Shown here piece by piece: positions 11,129 through 22,101 of a stretch of DNA of 64,000 nucleotides. Where the stretch lies: the NCBI GenBank assembly GCA_015183035.1, contig JACZZP010000018.1, positions 1,736,001 through 1,800,000 of the forward strand, read 5' to 3'. The translations under genes were made by a program, and so were the position numbers. The notes below the pieces were generated by a model, which saw only the letters and a list, made by a program, of their open reading frames with translations, had not been told where the DNA came from and did no database searches. How positions within the stretch are numbered: position 1 is the stretch's first letter; the number at the start of each line of letters is the position of its first letter. The DNA is from Meloidogyne chitwoodi. Its lineage: Eukaryota; Nematoda; Chromadorea; Rhabditida; Meloidogynidae.

Positions 11129-12722
11129 TTATTTAGAAATTTCAAAATATTTTTTTCCACTCTCTTCTTCCTTCTTTTTAACTATAAGTGTTGAATTATC
11201 TAACCTTGATAATGTTGCTGACAATTCCATTGGTAATCTTTTATTGGCACAACGATAAAAATGGGCTATTCGGTTAAGTGCAAATCTAATTTAAAATTGG
11301 ACATTAGAGTCTCAATTAAATATTAAAAAATAAATTAAGACTCAAATATTCCGTTTATTAAATTATTTAATTTCTTAGATTTTTAAACCTGAAATGAGCA
11401 ATATCTCTTCCTCTATGCCTTTTTCTGTCTAAAATAAAGTGCCATAACCATTCAAGTTTGTCTAATTGTTCAGTTTTTCCTAAAAAATAAATTTAAACAA
11501 ATTTTTTAAATTAAAAGAAACCATAAATTAAAGCCAAATTTTCATAAAGCATTGCAAGGAGTGGAAGACTTCTTTTTATAAAATCAGGCATATCCACTAT
11601 TGGTTCAATAATTTTTGGCTAAAATAAAAAATAATTTTTGTATTAATAAAATTAGGAAAAATCAAAATAAAGATAAAGGAGAATTAAAATAAAATTTAAA
11701 ATTAATAAACTCTATTTTTAAAAATGAAAAGTAATTTTAAAATAAACATTTTTGGATGCAACAGCTATTCGACAAATATATTCAATGTGATTGCTATTTA
11801 ATTCAATTTTGTTAATCTAAAAATAAAATACTTAAAATACTAAAAAAAAATAAGAAAAAAACCTTCAAATAATCAAAGAATTTTACTGCTTGGTCATCAG
11901 CTAAAAGAACAGCGCCAATAAAGCTATAACGCTTTGTAGAAGACAAATCTTGTGTACAATTGAGAACTAAATTTGAAGAAAATAAAAGTAAAAAGAAATG
12001 AAAAATATTTTTTTAATTTTTTTTAAAGTTAAAATACAAAAAAAAAAAAGTTTTAAAAACTTTAAACAGATAAAAGAAAAATTTTAACCCCGAGCGGATT
12101 CGAACCTGAACAAATATGGACCTAAATCTATAATCAAACCACTACACCAAAACCATCAAACACTATGACTTAACTTTAAAGGAGGATAAAATAAAGAAAA
12201 ATTACTTTTAAAAATAATTTTAAAATCAGAAAAATTTTTAAAATTTATAAAACCTGAATCAATTCTGCCAATTAATAAATTATCCTTTACTTTTTTATTC
12301 ACTCCCTCAGAATAGAAAGTTTGCAAAATTGAAAAAAGAGATTTTATATAAACATTTTTATATCCTTTTACATTTTTTTCATCCAAAATTGATTTTTTAT
12401 AGAGGGAGACATAATGAGTGCATTTATCTTCTGTTTCTTGAAGTTGCTGACTAAGAAAAAAATTTAGAAATTACCAAAATTTTAAAAAATTAAAAAATCA
12501 AACTAACTTCATTTTAACAAAATTAGTACAATTTTCAAGTTGTTTAAGCTTCTCTATTTTATTATTTTTAACTTCAAAGTTTGGTTCAGCAATTAAAGAA
12601 AAACTTGAGGTTGTAGTTAATTCAAATGGTGGTGAAAAAATAAAATTGCTGTTGTTAAATTGAGGCAACTTGCGGATAAAACAAAAAATTGATAATCTTG
12701 TATTTTTAAATAAACAAGACAT
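11129..12722 (-). CDS. Putative mitochondrial helical protein, family unknown
   Basis: Seven or so exons. The N terminus (MSCLFKNTRLSIFCFIRKLP) is basic and hydroxylated like a mitochondrial targeting sequence. Later blocks include QQLQETEDKCTHYVSLYKKS, a segment with LFSILQTFYSEGVNKKVKD, RYSFIGAVLLADDQAVKFF, NKIELNSNHIEYICRIAVAS, a segment with IKRSLPLLAMLYENLALIYG, LEWLWHFILDRKRHRGRD and a tail ending SGKKYFEISK. The pattern of amphipathic helices suggests a helical-repeat (PPR/TPR-like) organelle protein such as a mitoribosome-associated factor, but I cannot name it. One intron holds a tRNA-like sequence. Divergent from the gene at 13384. Confidence 0.55.
12086..12158 (-). pseudogene. tRNA-derived sequence
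   Basis: On the minus strand it has a classic A box TGGTGTAGTGGTT and B box GGTTCGAATCC at tRNA spacing. The acceptor ends do not pair. Lies sense-oriented in an intron of the 11129-12722 gene. Confidence 0.55.
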
Positions 12723-13383
12723 TTTTATATAACCTTTAAATAATTAGAATGAAAAATAAATAAATTAAAAGGAAAAAAAAATAGAGAAAAAGCCGTTTAA
12801 ATTACCACGAAATAAATTAATTTGGCGTAATGTTTAATTTTTTTCATTTCTTTTTCTATATTTTATATGTTCTATAAACTCTTTTCTTTCTCTATTTACA
12901 AATATTTTTAAACTTCTTTCTTTTACTTTTTTTCTTTTCCTAACACTATTAAAACGTTTTGAGTCCTACAACTAATTTGAGTCTTTACTAGTTTTTTGGT
13001 TTTTGCCTTGTAATTTCTAAACCGATGAACGTTTCAAAAAGAATTTTATACTGTAAATAGAGAATTTAATTTGCTATAAAAATTTAATTAAATACAAATT
13101 TTATGTTAAAAATCAAAAAAGCTACGAGCAAAAATCTTATAAAACGCGGCTGTTTTCTTTCTTTTGTTTTCTCTCCTAAAAATTGTTTCCTTTGAAAAAG
13201 TTATGTATTATTTTTTGCTATTTAATTGTAAAGAAGTTTAGTATATAAACTTTGTACTTTTCTTTGTTTTCATTCCTTTTTATTAAATTAATTTATTCTT
13301 TATTTCACACTTTTTCTCCGTTTTTTTCCTTTTAAAATCTTTCATTGTCCCCTTAAATTGTATTTCTTTTTAATTAAAAAATT
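12723..13383. promoter_or_regulatory. Divergent intergenic region
   Basis: 661 bp separate two genes transcribed away from each other, so both promoters should lie here. T-rich pyrimidine tracts (CTTTCTTTTACTTTTTTTC and similar) are frequent. No specific binding site is identifiable. Confidence 0.4.
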
Positions 13384-14260
13384 ATGGAAAAGACTGAAAT
13401 TGAACAATTTGTCAAATATCTGGTTAATAAAGGTTTTTTTTAATTTTTTTAAAATATTTAAAAACTTTTTTTAAAGAATTTGAACAAAAAATGGAACAAC
13501 TTAAAGAGGAATTTCGTTCAGGAAGATTTTTTACTGTGTCTCCTTTGACATCATCAAATTCAATAAGTCTTGGTTCATCCAACACTTCTACCCATACTTC
13601 TAATTCTTTTGAAAGTCGTCCACCAACAACTTAGTATTTTTTAATTTTTTGAGATTTTTTTTTTGGGGGATCTAACAATAAATTCATTATTAGAGAATTT
13701 CCCTTTTTTGAACTCTAAAAAGTCCAAATAGGTAAATTTATTTTTTTAGTAAACGTTATGTTCCTCCAAGTATGCGCAATAAATCTGATAATAAATTAGA
13801 TACTGAAGATGTTTTTAATCATGAAATGAAAAACGACAAACAACGTACTAAAAAAAGAATTCCTCGTTTAAGTGAAAGTTTGTTCTTTTCAACTCCTATT
13901 GAATTAAATTTACAAGCTAAGAGAATTGAAATGTTAAAAGATGTCAAGAATTTAAAACCATCTGAAACTCCAATTAATGAATATGATTTTGACATTTTTA
14001 AAAATGTTGAAGAAAAACGTTCAGATGATGAATGGTTAAATTATGCTGAGCAAAAGATTGAGAAGGGAGAATTTTGTTTGAATCCGCTTATTATTCTTAA
14101 TGAGGTTTGTTTGAATTTTTTTTAATTTTACTAAAAAATTAAAATTATTTTTTTTTGTTAAAAAATAAACACCAAAATTTCTATTTTTTTAAATTATTTT
14201 TTTTAGTTTTCGCGTGTTTCCAAATCGGCATTTAGCCTTTCCAGTCGTTTCAAGTATTAG
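13384..14260 (+). CDS. Charged coiled-coil protein, function unknown
   Basis: Four exons give about 205 residues. Exons 1-2 form a short helical start (MEKTEIEQFVKYLVNK then EFEQKMEQLKEEF), followed by a Ser/Thr-rich linker. Exon 3 joins as TTY-KRYVPPSMRNK, then a highly charged Lys/Asp/Glu region with RIPRLSESLFFSTPIELN and a segment with DEWLNYAEQKIEKGEF. The last exon is FSRVSKSAFSLSSRFKY. The YVPPSMR motif loosely recalls the YIPPHLR motif near the start of DDX3/Ded1 helicases, but no helicase domain follows. Likely intracellular and partly disordered. Confidence 0.55.
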
Positions 14261-15120
14261 GCCTACATTTTATAGAAAATATTTTTGATATGATAGATAA
14301 AAAAATTTAGTTTTAATGTTTAGTCAATAAGAGGAAAAATCTTTTTTTTTAATTTTAAAAAATTAATTTTTTTTTGCCAATTCTTTCGTTAAATGGATTT
14401 TTCCTCCTCTCAACAACACTTTTGCCTTCAATAAAAATGAACATATAAATTATTTAAATAGAAATAAAATGTTTTTGATATATAAATATGATTTCGTGAA
14501 AATTGTACATTTGTAAAAATATAATTTAAAAAAATATCGTTATATAATATTATGAAAAAATACAAACTTGAAGCATTTTTGTTTGGGTATTCTTTTTATA
14601 ACATTTCTACACAAACTTAAAAAAAATTTTTATTGCTTAATCTAAATATGTTTTACACGCTCTCAAATTTTATTAAAACATAAATAATTGTAAACTTAAA
14701 ACTTTATTTAATAAAACTTCGTTCGCAAATTGAATTGATTGTAAAACTTGAATATAGTCGTAAAAAAAACTTGTTTATAAACTTAATAAATGTAATTGTA
14801 AAACATTAATATTGTAAACTTTAAAACTCAAAACTTTACAATTGTAAATTAATTAAATTTGTTTTAAATGTAAGCAAACTTAAAGCATTTTCAGTAATAA
14901 AACAAATTTTAGCAGTAAAAAAGAATGACATTTTTTAAAAGAAAAAATTCTTTGTTGGCCATTAAATAGTCAGCGGGCTGATCTAAAATCAAATCAATCC
15001 ATTTTCATTTTTTATACATTCAAACTGACCTACACTTGCTATCTTTTTTTCCTTTTGTTGTTATTTTTTAATTGAATAGTTGACAAAAAAATCAAAATTC
15101 TTCTTTTTAATAATTAAATA
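14261..15120. other. AT-rich spacer with TTGTAAAAC-type cryptic repeats
   Basis: No gene seen. From about 14,600 the sequence is dominated by loosely repeated AACTTAAAAC, TTGTAAAACTT and ACAATTGTAAA words. The same words continue in the first intron of the next gene and recur at 22.8-24.8 kb. Confidence 0.5.
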
Positions 15121-17824
15121 ATGAATTCATCAAATGTTCTGAAACCTCAAGTCTTCTACAAAACATATACGCAACGCTGGGTCGTTCTTACTGCAGTTTG
15201 TCTTCTAGCATTGTCTAATGCTACAGTAATTATATTTTAAACATAAGCAAGTTTAATAAACACAAATTGTAAAACATAATTTACAATTGTAAATTCAGAA
15301 CATTGTTTTAAAGTAAAAATATAACCAGAATTTTATAAAACATTATCAGAATTTTATTAAAACATCAGAATATATTCAAAACATTCCTTATTACAAAACA
15401 TTCAAAACATAATACAATTGTATTTACAATTTGTAGCAATGGATCGCATTTGCCCCAGTTCATAACGCAGCAAACTTGTTTTACTGTAATAATTTGAACA
15501 ATATAAGCAGCAGTGAAATTATGGAGGGTGGAGGTAGCTGTGATATTGAAACTTGGAGTTCACAAATTTTTCAACTTGTTGGTGTTCTTACAGGTCTTTT
15601 TGGAATGTTTATAACTGATCGTTATGGAATTCGTGTTTCGGTATTAAAAAATTTTTTTTTAATTTTCTTTTTTTTCAAGTGCCATTTTGGTGCCGCATTG
15701 AATTTATGTGGTTCAATTATTCGTTTTATTTCTTCTTTGCCATTATTAGAAAAATCTGGTCGATTAATATTTCTTTTCTTTGGTCTAACAATTTCAGCAA
15801 TGAGCCAACCTTTTTTTCTTTGTCTTTCCCCCAAAGTAGCAGAATATTGGTTTGGAGAAAATCAAAGAGCATTAGCTAATTCACTTTCATTTATTGGTAA
15901 AAGAATAAAAAAATAATAATAAAAATTATATTAAAACTAAAAAAAGCTAATCCTTTTGGTGTTTTTCTTGGATCAATTACACCTGTAACCTTTAGTTTTT
16001 TGTTTGAGAAAAAGCTACAGAATAATTTACAACAAACAGAATTGCTTATACTTTATGTGGTAAAGTTTAATTTAAATTCTGATATTTTTCTGATTTTTAA
16101 ACAAATAATTCTGATGTTTTTCTGATATTTTAGAATTTACTTTTAATGATTCTCTCATCATTTACTATGCTATTTTGTTTACTAGTCACCCGACAGAAAC
16201 CGCCAACACCCCCATCTGCTTCTTCTGATTTTGATAAACCAGAATTTTTTAAAGGGATTTGTCTTTTGTTTTGGTAAATTATTAAAAAAAACATTTTTAA
16301 TAACAAATAATTTTTAGTTCAAATTCTTTTCTTATTCAAACATTAACTTTTGGGATGGCTTTTGCTCTTCAATGGTTTTTAAAAAATAAAATATATATAA
16401 TTTTTAATTTATTTAAAGGTCAATATTTTTTACTGCTAGCAAACAACTTTTAATTTTAGGTTTTGACAAAACAAAAGTATTTCTTTTTCAATTTTTTAAA
16501 ATAAATAATAATAAAATTTACAAAAAGGTAAACTCTGGTTATTTATTAGCTTCTTCAGCTTTTGCTGGATCATTATCTACTATTTTTGGTGGTTGGATTG
16601 TTGATCGTACCAAAAAATTTAATGAATTTATTAAATTTTCATACATTGGAATTGCTGTTTCTGCTGTTGTTTTAAATATGGTAAGGCAATTAAAGTGGAC
16701 AAAATGTCCAAATACTAAAAATGGACAAAATGCCCAAAACTAAAAATGGACAAAATGTCCAACTACTAAAATGGACAAAATGCCCAAATACTAAAATGGA
16801 CAAAATGTCCAACTACTAAAAGTGGACAAAATGTCCAACTACTAAAAGTGGACAAAATGTCCAACTACTAAAAATGGACAAAATGTCCAACTACTAAAAA
16901 TGGACAAAATGTCCAACTACTAAAAATGGACAAAATGTCCAACTACTAAAAATGGACAAAATGTCCAACTACTAAAAATGGACAAAATGTCCAACTACTA
17001 AAAATGGACAAAATGTCCAACATCTAATATTCTCATATTTTCAGTTTTTGCATAATCCTCCAATATTTGCTTCATTTCACGTCATAATTGCACTTTTCAT
17101 ATTTTTTACATTATTGGGACTTTTTACAATTCCAGTCTTCCCTATAAGTTTAGAATTAGGCGTAGAGAGCACTTTCCCCGTTTCAGAGGCTACTTCTTCT
17201 GGAATTTTAGTTATTGCGGGGTTTGTTTATTTTATTTTTATAAAAAATAAAATTAATTATTTAATAAAGTCAATTACAACTATTTTTATTAACTTTTATT
17301 ATGCAGTCATTAGAGTCTGTTAAGTGGATATATGGAGAAAAAAGAAATTATAAATGTATGTAAATTTGTTTTTTTATTTATTTTGGGATATTTCACTTTT
17401 CATAATAACAAATTAAAAATATATTTCGAAATAACAAACTTAAATTTTCAACCAATTTCAAAATGTCAACTTTCAGGAACTTGTGTAGTTCAGGTACACA
17501 CCCCATTTATTCAGAAGAAAATATTTTACAATCAAAGATGACTTGAATAATAAAAATATTTTCTTGCGAATAAATGGGGTGTGTACCTAAACGTACAACT
17601 TTCAAAATTTAATATAATATTTATTTAAGTGGCTATTGACTTTTGGGCATTGATTGCAGTATTGGGAGCTATTTTTGCATTTTTACTTCTTCGACCAAGG
17701 TAATTAATTTAAATTTAAAAATTAAAATTAATTTAAAAATTAATTAAATTAAAGATATAAACGACTAGAATATGAACAAAATGCAAAAATTCCAATTATT
17801 AATAAATTGAATGAAATTAATTAA
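15121..17824 (+). CDS. SLC49A3: SLC49-family transporter (SLC49A3/MFSD7-like)
   Basis: A multi-exon major-facilitator protein of roughly 430 residues. Exon 1 ends in the first membrane helix (TQRWVVLTAVCLLALSNAT), continued by QWIAFAPVHNAANLFYCNN; the SNA..W..FAPV signature is that of SLC49A3. Further matches: FGAALNLCGSIIRF, LCLSPKVAEYWFGENQRALA and ANPFGVFLGSITP, in family order. The second half holds SGYLLASSAFAGSLSTIFGG and the helix VIAVAIDFWALIAVLGAIFA; the tail ends NKLNEIN. SLC49 members carry haem, choline or related solutes at membranes; the substrate here is unknown. The last intron (about 17219-17631) must skip the hairpin at 17476-17604 to keep frame. Another intron carries the TGGACA minisatellite. 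Confidence 0.8.
16696..17021. repeat. Minisatellite, 13 copies of a 25-26 bp palindromic unit
   Basis: Tandem units of the core TGGACAAAATGTCCA followed by ACTACTAAAAA, within an intron of the transporter gene. The core is an inverted repeat (TGGACA/TGTCCA). Early units differ in length and have GCCCA in place of GTCCA; later units are near identical, which suggests recent expansion. The same core words occur at 10480-10620 and 46243. Confidence 0.92.
17476..17604. mobile_element. Short inverted-repeat (MITE-like) element
   Basis: About 129 bp. The arms share GGTACACACCCCATTTATTC and AAGAAAATATTTT in inverted orientation, with weaker pairing further out (TTGTGTAGTTCA against TTGTACGTTTA). 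It lies in the last intron of the transporter gene. No convincing target-site duplication. Confidence 0.7.
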
Positions 17825-18150
17825 AAAATATATATATAAATAAGGACACATTTTTTATCCAATTTTGAAAAAAAAATTATTTAATTAAAATAAAACCTAA
17901 CAAAAAATAAAAACAAATTTAAATATATTTACTTTTGAGTAGAATATTTCAACTAAATAATATTTTTGAATATACTGGGATTGAATTGCTAAAAAATCTG
18001 ACGTTGAATTTTTTTAAAATGTTAAAATTTCAAAAATATTACTTTTGAGTCTTACCATTAGAGTCTTACTCTAATAACGTTATTAATTTACCAAAAATAT
18101 ATTTAATCAATCAAACAATATTTAAATTAATCAACAAAGATATAGACTTA
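17825..18150. other. Convergent intergenic spacer
   Basis: 326 bp between the transporter and the next gene, whose 3' ends face each other. Contains AAATAAGG and AATAAAACC words that could serve polyadenylation. Nothing else seen. Confidence 0.4.
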
Positions 18151-19881
18151 CTAAAGATCAGAAGGACTATCAGGAGCACTTGTACGCTTTCGTTGAAAGA
18201 AATCGAGTACCTTTGGACTTGTTAACCAAGCACCAATTGAATAAAGTTTTTTTTCAATAAATCCTCTTTTTTGATTTTGATAATATTCACTATTTGTTAT
18301 TAACTCATTTATTAATTCTGGATCTATATCTAATTTGCTGTGAATTCTAAAAAATTAAAAATTTTAAAATGCCTCAGGGCATTTAAAAAAATTCAACAAG
18401 GGACGCACTTAAAGGTAGTCGCCCAAATGTTTAAAATTTATATAACTTTTTACCACTTTTATCAATAAATTAAAATTTTAAATCAAAAAATAGAGGAGAT
18501 TCTTGGTTTTAATTTAAACAAAAAGAATTTAATCTACTTAAAATTAAAGTTGTCAATTTTAGAACAACACAAATCAAGTCTTTTAACTGACTTTTTTGGT
18601 CTTATTTATTTTTTACAAAAATAAATAAAATAAATAAACCTGTCTCTAGCCCAAGCCATTGAGCATACAACAACACCAGCAGCTGCAATATTAACTCCAG
18701 CAATTAAAGGCAATTTGCGCCAAACAGAACGAGTACATTCAAATGTTTGTGCGAGCAGATCAATAACACTCCCTTGTGGTAATTTTTGCATTCCGAGTTT
18801 TACACGATGGCTGAGTAACTGAAAAATTTAGAGTAAGAATAAAAATTGAATTTTTCAATTATTCTTTGTATTTTCCCATTAAAAGTATTTTTACAAAATT
18901 TGAAAAAAAAATTTTTTTCAAATTTTAAGGGAAAGATTTTTTCTCTTAACAAAATGATTTTATTTAATTAAAAAAATAAAATTAAAAATAAACCGCGCTA
19001 TTAGCAACTGGAGGAATAGCAAAAAGAGGTGTCAACAGTCCCATCCCAAGAGATATAGAAACAGCTCTTTTAGTTAAATCAAAAGTAGAAAGTTGACCTT
19101 CATAAAATAAATAAGGATAAAAAAGAAATGTCATTGTGAGCACTTGAGAAAGAAATCCAATAACTGCAAAAATCAAAAAGGGCGATTTTGCTGGAATTTT
19201 GCGAAGAATTTGATATAAATTTAATTTTGGATCCATTAAAAAAACATCAGCAGTGATTTTTGTTGCTTAAAAAATAAAAAAAAATTTTCTTAGTTAAATT
19301 TTAAAATTTTTTGAAGCTAAAAAATTAATTTTGACCAAAAAATATAAATATTTAAGTAATTTAACTATTTGGTTTAGTCGGTTGTGAGTTCTCCTATAAG
19401 AGGGAAATGGGTGGGTTCGAACCCCAGTGGTAGACATTAATTTTTAAATGCTTTTTTTACCATTAAAAAAATCATAAAAAATTCCCAAAATAATCTAAAA
19501 TTTTTTGAACGTATAAAAAACCTTTATTTACCAATATAAAAAGCAGTTAAAGTATTTGTAACTGAAATTACTGCTTTAGACCACAAAACAGCTCTTTGTT
19601 CCCATTTATCTGGCCATGCCATTATTAATTTCCAAAAATATTCAGTCCTTCTTTTTGAATCAAATTGACTCATAGACATCCAAAATCGAATTCTAACAGG
19701 TGCGGGAGGACTTAAAAATTTTAAATTTAAAAAAAGGAGTAAAATTAAAGTAACAAATTAAATTTCAAAAAAAAAACCTGTTCTTCTCCTTTTCATTAAT
19801 TTGTTTAATTTTATCATGACTAATGGGAAGGGTAGTCGATGTTTTCCATAATTCTAAAGGATCTGTATTTTTCCAGGACAT
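18151..19881 (-). CDS. Multi-pass membrane protein, family not recognised
   Basis: About six exons, roughly 280 residues. Starts MSWKNTDPLELWKTSTTLP; then a segment with FWMSMSQFDSKRRTEYFW; then LYQILRKIPAKSPFLIFAVI and a segment with FLFYPYLFYEGQLSTF; then GMGLLTPLFAIPPVANSAV; then LPQGSVIDLLAQTFECTRSV and AGVNIAAAGVVVCSMAWARD; the tail ends SAPDSPSDL. Three or four membrane segments are visible. Layout suggests an organelle membrane protein. It begins 168 bp below the stop of adenylosuccinate synthetase on the same strand, which is compatible with a nematode operon. I do not assign a function. Confidence 0.6.
19366..19436 (+). pseudogene. tRNA-derived sequence
   Basis: A-box-like TGGTTTAGTCGG and B box GGTTCGAACCCC with a four-pair T-stem. 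No complete acceptor stem. Lies antisense in an intron of the membrane protein gene. Confidence 0.5.
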
Positions 19882-20049
19882 TCTTTAAAAAAAAAATAAA
19901 TTAAAAAATTAACAAAAAAAAATATTAAAAAAAATAAAATTATTTTTAACATTTAAAAAATTTAAAATGTTAAATATTTATGCTAAACAAAAAAATTGAG
20001 TGAAAAATAATAAAGCATTACTAGGTTACAATTAAAAAAAATAATTGTT

Positions 20050-22101
20050 TTATTCCAATTTATTGCAAACAATCAAAGCATCTCTACTTTTTCCTACACC
20101 AATAAATTCAATTGGGATTTTAATATTTTGTTCAATAAATAAAAGATAATCTTTACAGGCTAAAGGTAATTGATCAAAAGTTCTAGCCTTTGAAGTATTT
20201 GACATCCAACCAGGAAATTTTTTGTATTCTACTTTAATTTTATACCAATCATTTATTGATGCTAAAAGAATTAAATAAAAATTGAATTTAAAAATAATAA
20301 GGAATTAAAACAATTTTCTAAACTTAAAATAATAAAGAAAAATTAAAATTCAACAAAAAAAATCAATTTAAAGTGATTGGATTGAACACCCATAGGGATG
20401 TGGGTTCGAACCCCATTGAAGGACAACATTTTTTAGCAAATCATTTTACCTTATATTTTTAAATTAATTTTAAAATAATAAAATAAAAAACCTGGAGGGT
20501 GTAAAAGTTCAACTCCATCGAGATTATAAGCTATTCCAATTTGTATTTCTTCAAAACTATCTAGAACATCTACTTTTGTAATTGCCAATCTTTTTTTAGG
20601 AAAAACAAAATTTAATAGAAAATCAAAAAAATTAAAAAAAAACGATGTAAATCCATTGATAATACACGAATAACGTAACAAAACCAAATCCAACCATCCA
20701 CAACGTCTTTTTCTTCCAGTAGTAACACCAAATTCAGCACCAATTTGTTGAAGTTGTTCTCCTTCTTTTGTTGGTTTTCCTTCTTTATTTATTAATTCTG
20801 TTGGAAAAGGGCCAAAACCAACACGTGTTTGGTATGATTTGAATATACCAATTACACGTGTAATACTTGTTGGGGGAATGCCCAAACCTGTACAAGCACC
20901 CCCTGCTGTTGAATTGGAAGAAGTGACAAAAGGATAAGTTCCTAAATATTTTAATAAAGTTACATTTAAAAATTAAATTAAAAAAAAACCAAAATCAATA
21001 TCCAAAAGTGCTCCGTTAGCACCCTCTACAAGAATAGAACGACCTTCTTGCCTATATTTGTGTAACAACATTGTTGTGTTACAAGCTAAACCAAGCTTTT
21101 TTATTTTTTCAGCATTCTCCTAAAATTAAAAATAAAATTAAAAAAAAATTAAAAAACCCTAAATTTTTGAAGATCACTTTCTACATTTGCATTTATACTC
21201 GCAAAAATTTTGGAATAAAATTGAACTTGTTCTCTATACCTTTAATTAATTAAAAAAAATATTTTTTCTAAAAATTAATTAAAAAAACCTTTTTTCAAAG
21301 TTTTGAGGATCATTTAACAAATCTCCAAGTCGTACGCCTATTCTAAAACATTTGCTTGAATAAGTTGGTCCTATTCCTCTTTTTGTAGTTCCCAATTTTC
21401 TAAAATTAATAAAAAATTAATTTAATTAAAAAATAAAAGATAATTAAAATTCCGATTTTTAAACAAAATAGTGAAAATACAAAAAACCTAACGCTTTCTC
21501 CTCTAATAAGGATTCATGATATCCATCTGCTTCAATATGTACAGGAAGTACCAAATGAGCACAATCACTAATAAAAAGTTTTCTGTTTTTTCCATCCTCT
21601 TCATTTCCAAAGACAAATCCATTTTTTTCAATTTCGGAGAAGAGAGCATCCAGATTAACAACTACACCATTTCCTATTATATTTATACATTCTTTAGTAG
21701 CCATTCCAGAAGGTAAAAGGTGAAAATCATAGACATGGTTATTTATGACAACTGTGTGACCAGCATTGTTTCCTTAAAGAAATTAATTCATTAAAATTAA
21801 ATTAGTTATTAATTAGGAATTCCTCCATCCCTGTCCCATACTCCCCAAAAAATAAAAATTTTGAAAAATTCAAGGGAGAAAAAATTCAACAAAAATAAAC
21901 CTCCTTGAGAACGAGCAACAATGCCAATCTTAAAATACAAAATTTATTTAAATTAAATTGAAATATTAATAAAACCTTATAATGTCCTACTAAATAGTCG
22001 AGAATCTGAATTTAGAATTGATAAAATTGTTGAAAAATAAGTAAAACCTTTCCTTTCCCTTCATCACCCCATTGAGCACCAAGTAAAAGAGTAACAGACA
22101 T
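20050..22101 (-). CDS. ADSS: Adenylosuccinate synthetase
   Basis: Catalyses GTP-dependent joining of IMP and aspartate, the first step from IMP to AMP, in the cytosol. Motifs in order: [11 protein letters not shown] near the start (residues about 7-17; GTP/IMP loop), [57 protein letters not shown] with [17 protein letters not shown] and [10 protein letters not shown] near the C terminus. All are hallmarks of the family, and length (roughly 430 residues) is normal. The start [15 protein letters not shown] is the only sensible one. Introns are short; one holds a tRNA-like sequence. Upstream lies the gene desert, so its promoter region is unusually isolated. Confidence 0.93.
20369..20427 (+). 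pseudogene. tRNA-derived sequence
   Basis: Has A-box remnant GTGATTGGATTG and a clean T-arm GGGTTCGAACCCC. Truncated at 59 bp. Lies antisense in an intron of adenylosuccinate synthetase. Confidence 0.45.

Noticed and set aside
16696..17021. CRISPR array
   Set aside because: Units are directly adjacent with near-identical sequence and no unique spacers, in a eukaryotic intron; it is a minisatellite.
17476..17492. A 17-base exon of the SLC49 gene
   Set aside because: Including it shifts the frame into a stop in the following exon; skipping it restores a membrane helix.
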